A stretch of 56,990 nt of DNA, taken from Roseofilum acuticapitatum BLCC-M154. GTDB lineage: Bacteria; Cyanobacteriota; Cyanobacteriia; Cyanobacteriales; Desertifilaceae. Both the position numbers and the translations under genes were made by a program. The DNA lies in assembly GCF_030068475.1 (NCBI RefSeq), contig NZ_JAQOSP010000148.1, positions 1 to 56,990 of the forward strand. The letters are read 5' to 3'. This document shows positions 55,901 to 56,990 of this stretch, piece by piece (within the stretch, counting starts at the first letter, position 1; each line of letters starts with the position of its first letter). The notes under the pieces were generated by a model. The model was not told where the DNA came from. It saw nothing but the letters and a program-made list of their open reading frames with translations, and did not search any database.

Positions 55901-56990
55901 ACAGCCAGAATTGCTGGGCGATCGGTTCCCGGTAGTAAATCTGTCCAGGTTTCAAACTCTACTGATGCAGCAATTTCATCTACCAGACAAGGGGAAGAGC
56001 TGGGTGATAAAGCTGACGCTTGGTTTTTTGTGGTTGTAATGGGTCGGTTCTTTGCGCTCCAATCCTCTTCCGGCTCTACCTTTTCCCTGCTAACTGGTAT
56101 CACTGGGGCTGGATGATACTGAACCACTACTGCCGCTTCTTCTATTTCTGGGTGCGATCTCAGTTTTTCTTCCCAACGGGCAATCAAATCTGCATCAATA
56201 ACTTCTATTGCCGCTAAAACCGCTTCATCCACTTCTCCTAATTCTGTCCGAGGCAAGGTAGATATAGGTACATAAGCAGCAGGAAGCAACTCAACAGACA
56301 AATGATACTGAAGGAATGACTCTATTTTCTCTACAGAAAAATCACCTGCAACCACTACATAAGCCACATCTTGATTATCCCTCGTTACAATCGCGTAGTC
56401 CTGAACTTCAGGAATCGATTCTAAGGCAGTTTCTAGCAGAGCTTGTTTTCTTGACTGACTGTGTAGCTCTCGGACATGCACCTTTAGCTCTGGGGAGAGT
56501 TCTAATTCAGTGACTTTCCTCTCTGGAGTCTCAAGGCATTGTTCGAGAATTAACAAGTAGGAATCTATTAGACCTATAATCGTCTCTTCTTCAAACAAAT
56601 TGGCATTGTAAGTTAATCCTCCTTTAATCTCTCGATCGACTTTGAACAAAGTGAAAAATAAATCGATATCTGTCGGTAATTTACCCTCGATTTTCGTGGC
56701 TTGGAAATTAGAATAATTTTGAGCATTTTCCCCAAAATCAATATAGTCAAAGAAAAGCTGGAATAAATTCTTATAGTGTTGATAAGTGTGGTGTTCAAGA
56801 AATTCTGCTACATAATTCAGAGGAATATGTTGATTCGCATAAGCTTCTACCATAACCTCTTTGACTCTGGAGAGTAATTCTTTAAATTCTAACTGCTCAT
56901 CCACCTGAGTCCGCAGTAAAATAATATCAGTAAAGAAACCAATAGCGGATTGAAGTTTGGGATGCACTCTACCTGAAACCGGCAAACCTA
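49975..56990 (-). CDS. Hybrid NRPS/PKS, 5' end beyond window: [C]-A-PCP-KS-AT-ACP-ACP
   Basis: The frame is open to the window edge, entering as GLPVSGRVHPKLQ in the C-terminal half of a condensation domain. Residues (counted from the first visible in-frame start): about 180-300, an adenylation C-subdomain-like segment; about 335-925, an AAE3-like acyl-CoA ligase with TSGTTRKPK and an A10-like PKGMTGK; about 960-1000, a second A10-like TPDGKIDRKRL; PCP with Ser1040 (LGGKS); KS with Cys1273 (QTACSTSL); AT with Ser1738 (GHSVGE) and HAFH, malonyl-type; then two ACPs with Ser2124 and Ser2234, both DSIVGVEW with Trp2130 and Trp2240. There is no KR, DH or ER, so a beta-keto thioester is made. Its tail looks like a docking helix. 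Confidence 0.93.
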   Translation of the reverse strand, partial: GLPVSGRVHPKLQSAIGFFTDIILLRTQVDEQLEFKELLSRVKEVMVEAYANQHIPLNYVAEFLEHHTYQHYKNLFQLFFDYIDFGENAQNYSNFQATKIEGKLPTDIDLFFTLFKVDREIKGGLTYNANLFEEETIIGLIDSYLLILEQCLETPERKVTELELSPELKVHVRELHSQSRKQALLETALESIPEVQDYAIVTRDNQDVAYVVVAGDFSVEKIESFLQYHLSVELLPAAYVPISTLPRTELGEVDEAVLAAIEVIDADLIARWEEKLRSHPEIEEAAVVVQYHPAPVIPVSREKVEPEEDWSAKNRPITTTKNQASALSPSSSPCLVDEIAASVEFETWTDLLPGTDRPAILAVDGRKPLTHAALKAFIQSPPDNANLSHLGISITDRVCAAMPNGPEAAVAFLSLAQHCVFAPISPSLTEKQVLFELEDLSAVALVLQRSEANNSSNAKLKACAESLGVRVIELIPDASVCGVFTLSEVTANQEAGGKRKKLENKGENKPTRDHVALVLHTSGTTRKPKTVPLTHGNLTAGSLTISRTIALTPEDTCINIMPLFHIHGLSVNILASLLAGASVLCTPGLYGTENGVADFFRWLQPGAGGNHQNVTWYSAVPTMHQAILEYAEQAIAETGTPPNHSLRLIRNCSAALLPAIAERMAKAFNCEILPTYAMTESMPICSPQIGQGLAKHGSVGPAAGPQLIIGQVKENDEGKPTLNVLPPYSEGEVMVKGACVTAGYELRDWMDYNPNEEAFIEGWLRTGDKGYLDEDGYVYLVGRFKEIINRAGEKISPMLVEDVLQRHPGVGQVVVFAAPHEVLGEVVGAAIVPVPNQPRPSLAALRQFALKQKELELQWLPECLVWMSAIPKGMTGKPARIGLAKRLGLPVMAADATTAPRTFVATEGADGKFSLETIDYSPAQTENGKGVCQKLSKLTAYFTSKTKNFPIAQLQQLEVRDRFGTPSQILPTAFVQLEAFPLTPDGKIDRKRLRELEHSQTEQPPRAANETQQKIASIWQEVLQLEEVGITDNFFELGGKSILLIQVYSKLREVFADLNVKVVDLLTYPTIDSLSRFIIGDREAQVSQKNPIKPFNQHQDNRDIAIIGMSGRFPGAKNLEEFWENLKNGVESISSLSDQQLVKSGVTTEALNDPNYVKVNARISDIDMFDADFFNYSRREATEIDPQQRLFLESAWEAIENGGYNPKTYQGSIGVYAGGGIPSYLISYMGEKDLVVINKRSLEQLFGNDKDYLATRAAYKLNLTGPAINVQTACSTSLVAVHLACQSLLSGECDMALAGGVSIQVPQEVGYTYQEGMIFSPDGHCRPFDANAQGTVFGNGVGVVLLKPLQNAIADGDCIQAVIKGSAINNDGSFKLGYTAPSVEGQIGVIARALAIAGVNPETITYIEAHGTGTELGDPIEIEALTKTFSEHTQKKQFCAVGSVKSNIGHLNTAAGVVSLIKTVLALKHGLIPPSLHFEQPSPQIDFANSPFYVNTNLSEWRSNGTPRRAGVSSFGIGGTNAHLVLEEAPRKDNRQQATGNLQDRLERSVHLLTLSAKTQKALEELVSHYCDYLETHPESDLADICYTANTGRVHLNHRLAVIANSQAELAKKLHQFLGQDEGTGIFSGELSKEITATKVAFLFTGQGSQYVNMARNLYEEAPVFRTALEQCNQILGRLETFQEKSLLEILYPAIQDQPSSSILDQTAYTQPALFAIEYSLFKLWESWGIKPDVVMGHSVGEYVAATVAGVFSLEDGLKLIAMRGHLMQQLPSGGKMVSIMASESQVTEAIKEYSSQVTIAAVNGPESIVISGESAAIDRICSGFESEGVTTKQLQVSHAFHSPLMEPMLTEFTAVAQKITYNKPNIQLISNVTGKEADDSIASAQYWVNHVRQPVKFVQSMETLHKQGAKIFLEIGPKPVLLGMGRQCLMGEKKLWLPSLRSGKPDWLQMLQSLGELYVRAINIDWLGFDRDYYRHKVELPTYPWQRKSYWITDIRQRKAEDKKMVTSAEKVKLDELNLQLKDKPMNEETILHPPKLRLSDPESVYLESAAPTLEPPAKIEVPQLVVQAKSADRESENVTQLNSLDTDLTQIKEALKESLAVALYADIGEIEEDQKFVDLGLDSIVGVEWIADINKTYNLNLKATKLYDYPTLSDLAQYIAGSLSTQDRKIDVERSPSAPTRTAIVKPSLPSTPSQNNFSQVKELLKQQLAEALYADISEIEEDQKFVDLGLDSIVGVEWITEINKTYNLNIKATKLYDYPTLLDFAKYIAQELGDTQGSIVPKEDKKSIQKGSPRDSQEDVTQKLRSILKKVANKELTVQEGNRMIQQIKNQAKI

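Noticed and set aside
1..56990. tRNA, rRNA or transposase genes
   Set aside because: None was recognised on either strand by eye; a covariance-model scan would be needed to exclude small RNAs.

Overview
The window is chromosomal DNA from a cyanobacterium, probably a filamentous, natural-product-rich one. The evidence is the dense GCGATCGC (HIP1-type) octamers, the photosystem I assembly gene ycf3, a cyanobacterial set of housekeeping genes (gatC, aroK, argB, argF, a DUF3153 lipoprotein), heptamer/octamer short tandem repeats and cyanobacterium-type small palindromic repeats. No transposase, CRISPR array, tRNA or rRNA gene was seen.

Region 1 (about 1-16 kb) is mostly ordinary. It holds a sugar ABC permease, gatC, ycf3, a sensor kinase, shikimate kinase, an AlbA_2/Schlafen-type ATP-binding protein followed by an orphan HTH protein, argB, a TPR-like protein with a DUF3153 lipoprotein, argF behind a low-complexity repeat tract, a family-4-like uracil-DNA glycosylase, an Old Yellow Enzyme, a two-AAA Cdc48-like ATPase, a Uma2 nuclease-fold protein, a HicB-like antitoxin and a conserved cyanobacterial signal-peptide protein.

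Region 2 (16.3-19.5 kb) carries two parts of a polyketide beta-branching cassette: a discrete donor acyl carrier protein and a ketosynthase whose catalytic Cys is Ser (a non-elongating decarboxylase of the PksF/CurC type). A family-4 glycosyltransferase lies divergently beside them.

Region 3 (19.6-31.1 kb) is a same-strand block on the minus strand: a class-3 lipase, two very small proteins, an ABC1/UbiB kinase-like protein with two C-terminal membrane segments, a giant eight-repeat LamG protein and a one-repeat LamG protein. The two small proteins are stand-alone copies of modules fused to the C-termini of their neighbours. Module A (DEDFGG...KKKDGWL) ends the giant LamG protein, a degenerate version ends the small one, and module B (GEGKL...NAQPV...KKK) ends the lipase. 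None of the large non-kinase proteins shows a Sec signal peptide. This coordinated tail/stand-alone architecture is the least explained system in the window.

Region 4 (31.3-57 kb) starts with a D-glycerate 3-kinase-like gene and a PapA-like acyltransferase. An NRPS/PKS cluster follows on the minus strand and runs off the right edge. In order of transcription it is: [C]-CoA-ligase-like A-PCP-KS-AT-ACP-ACP, HMG-CoA-synthase-like protein, ECH1, ECH2-KS-AT-DH-ACP, KS-AT-DH-ER-KR-ACP-thioester reductase, then two paralogous lipocalin-like proteins. The tandem ACPs carry the Trp flag associated with beta-branching (DSxxxxxW), and their module has no reductive domains, so it presents a beta-ketoacyl chain. 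The HMGS would add acetate supplied by the donor ACP/KS(Ser) pair encoded about 25-30 kb away. ECH1 would dehydrate and ECH2 decarboxylate the branch, two malonyl extensions would follow, and the reductase would release an aldehyde or alcohol. Product structure and starter acid cannot be read from this window.
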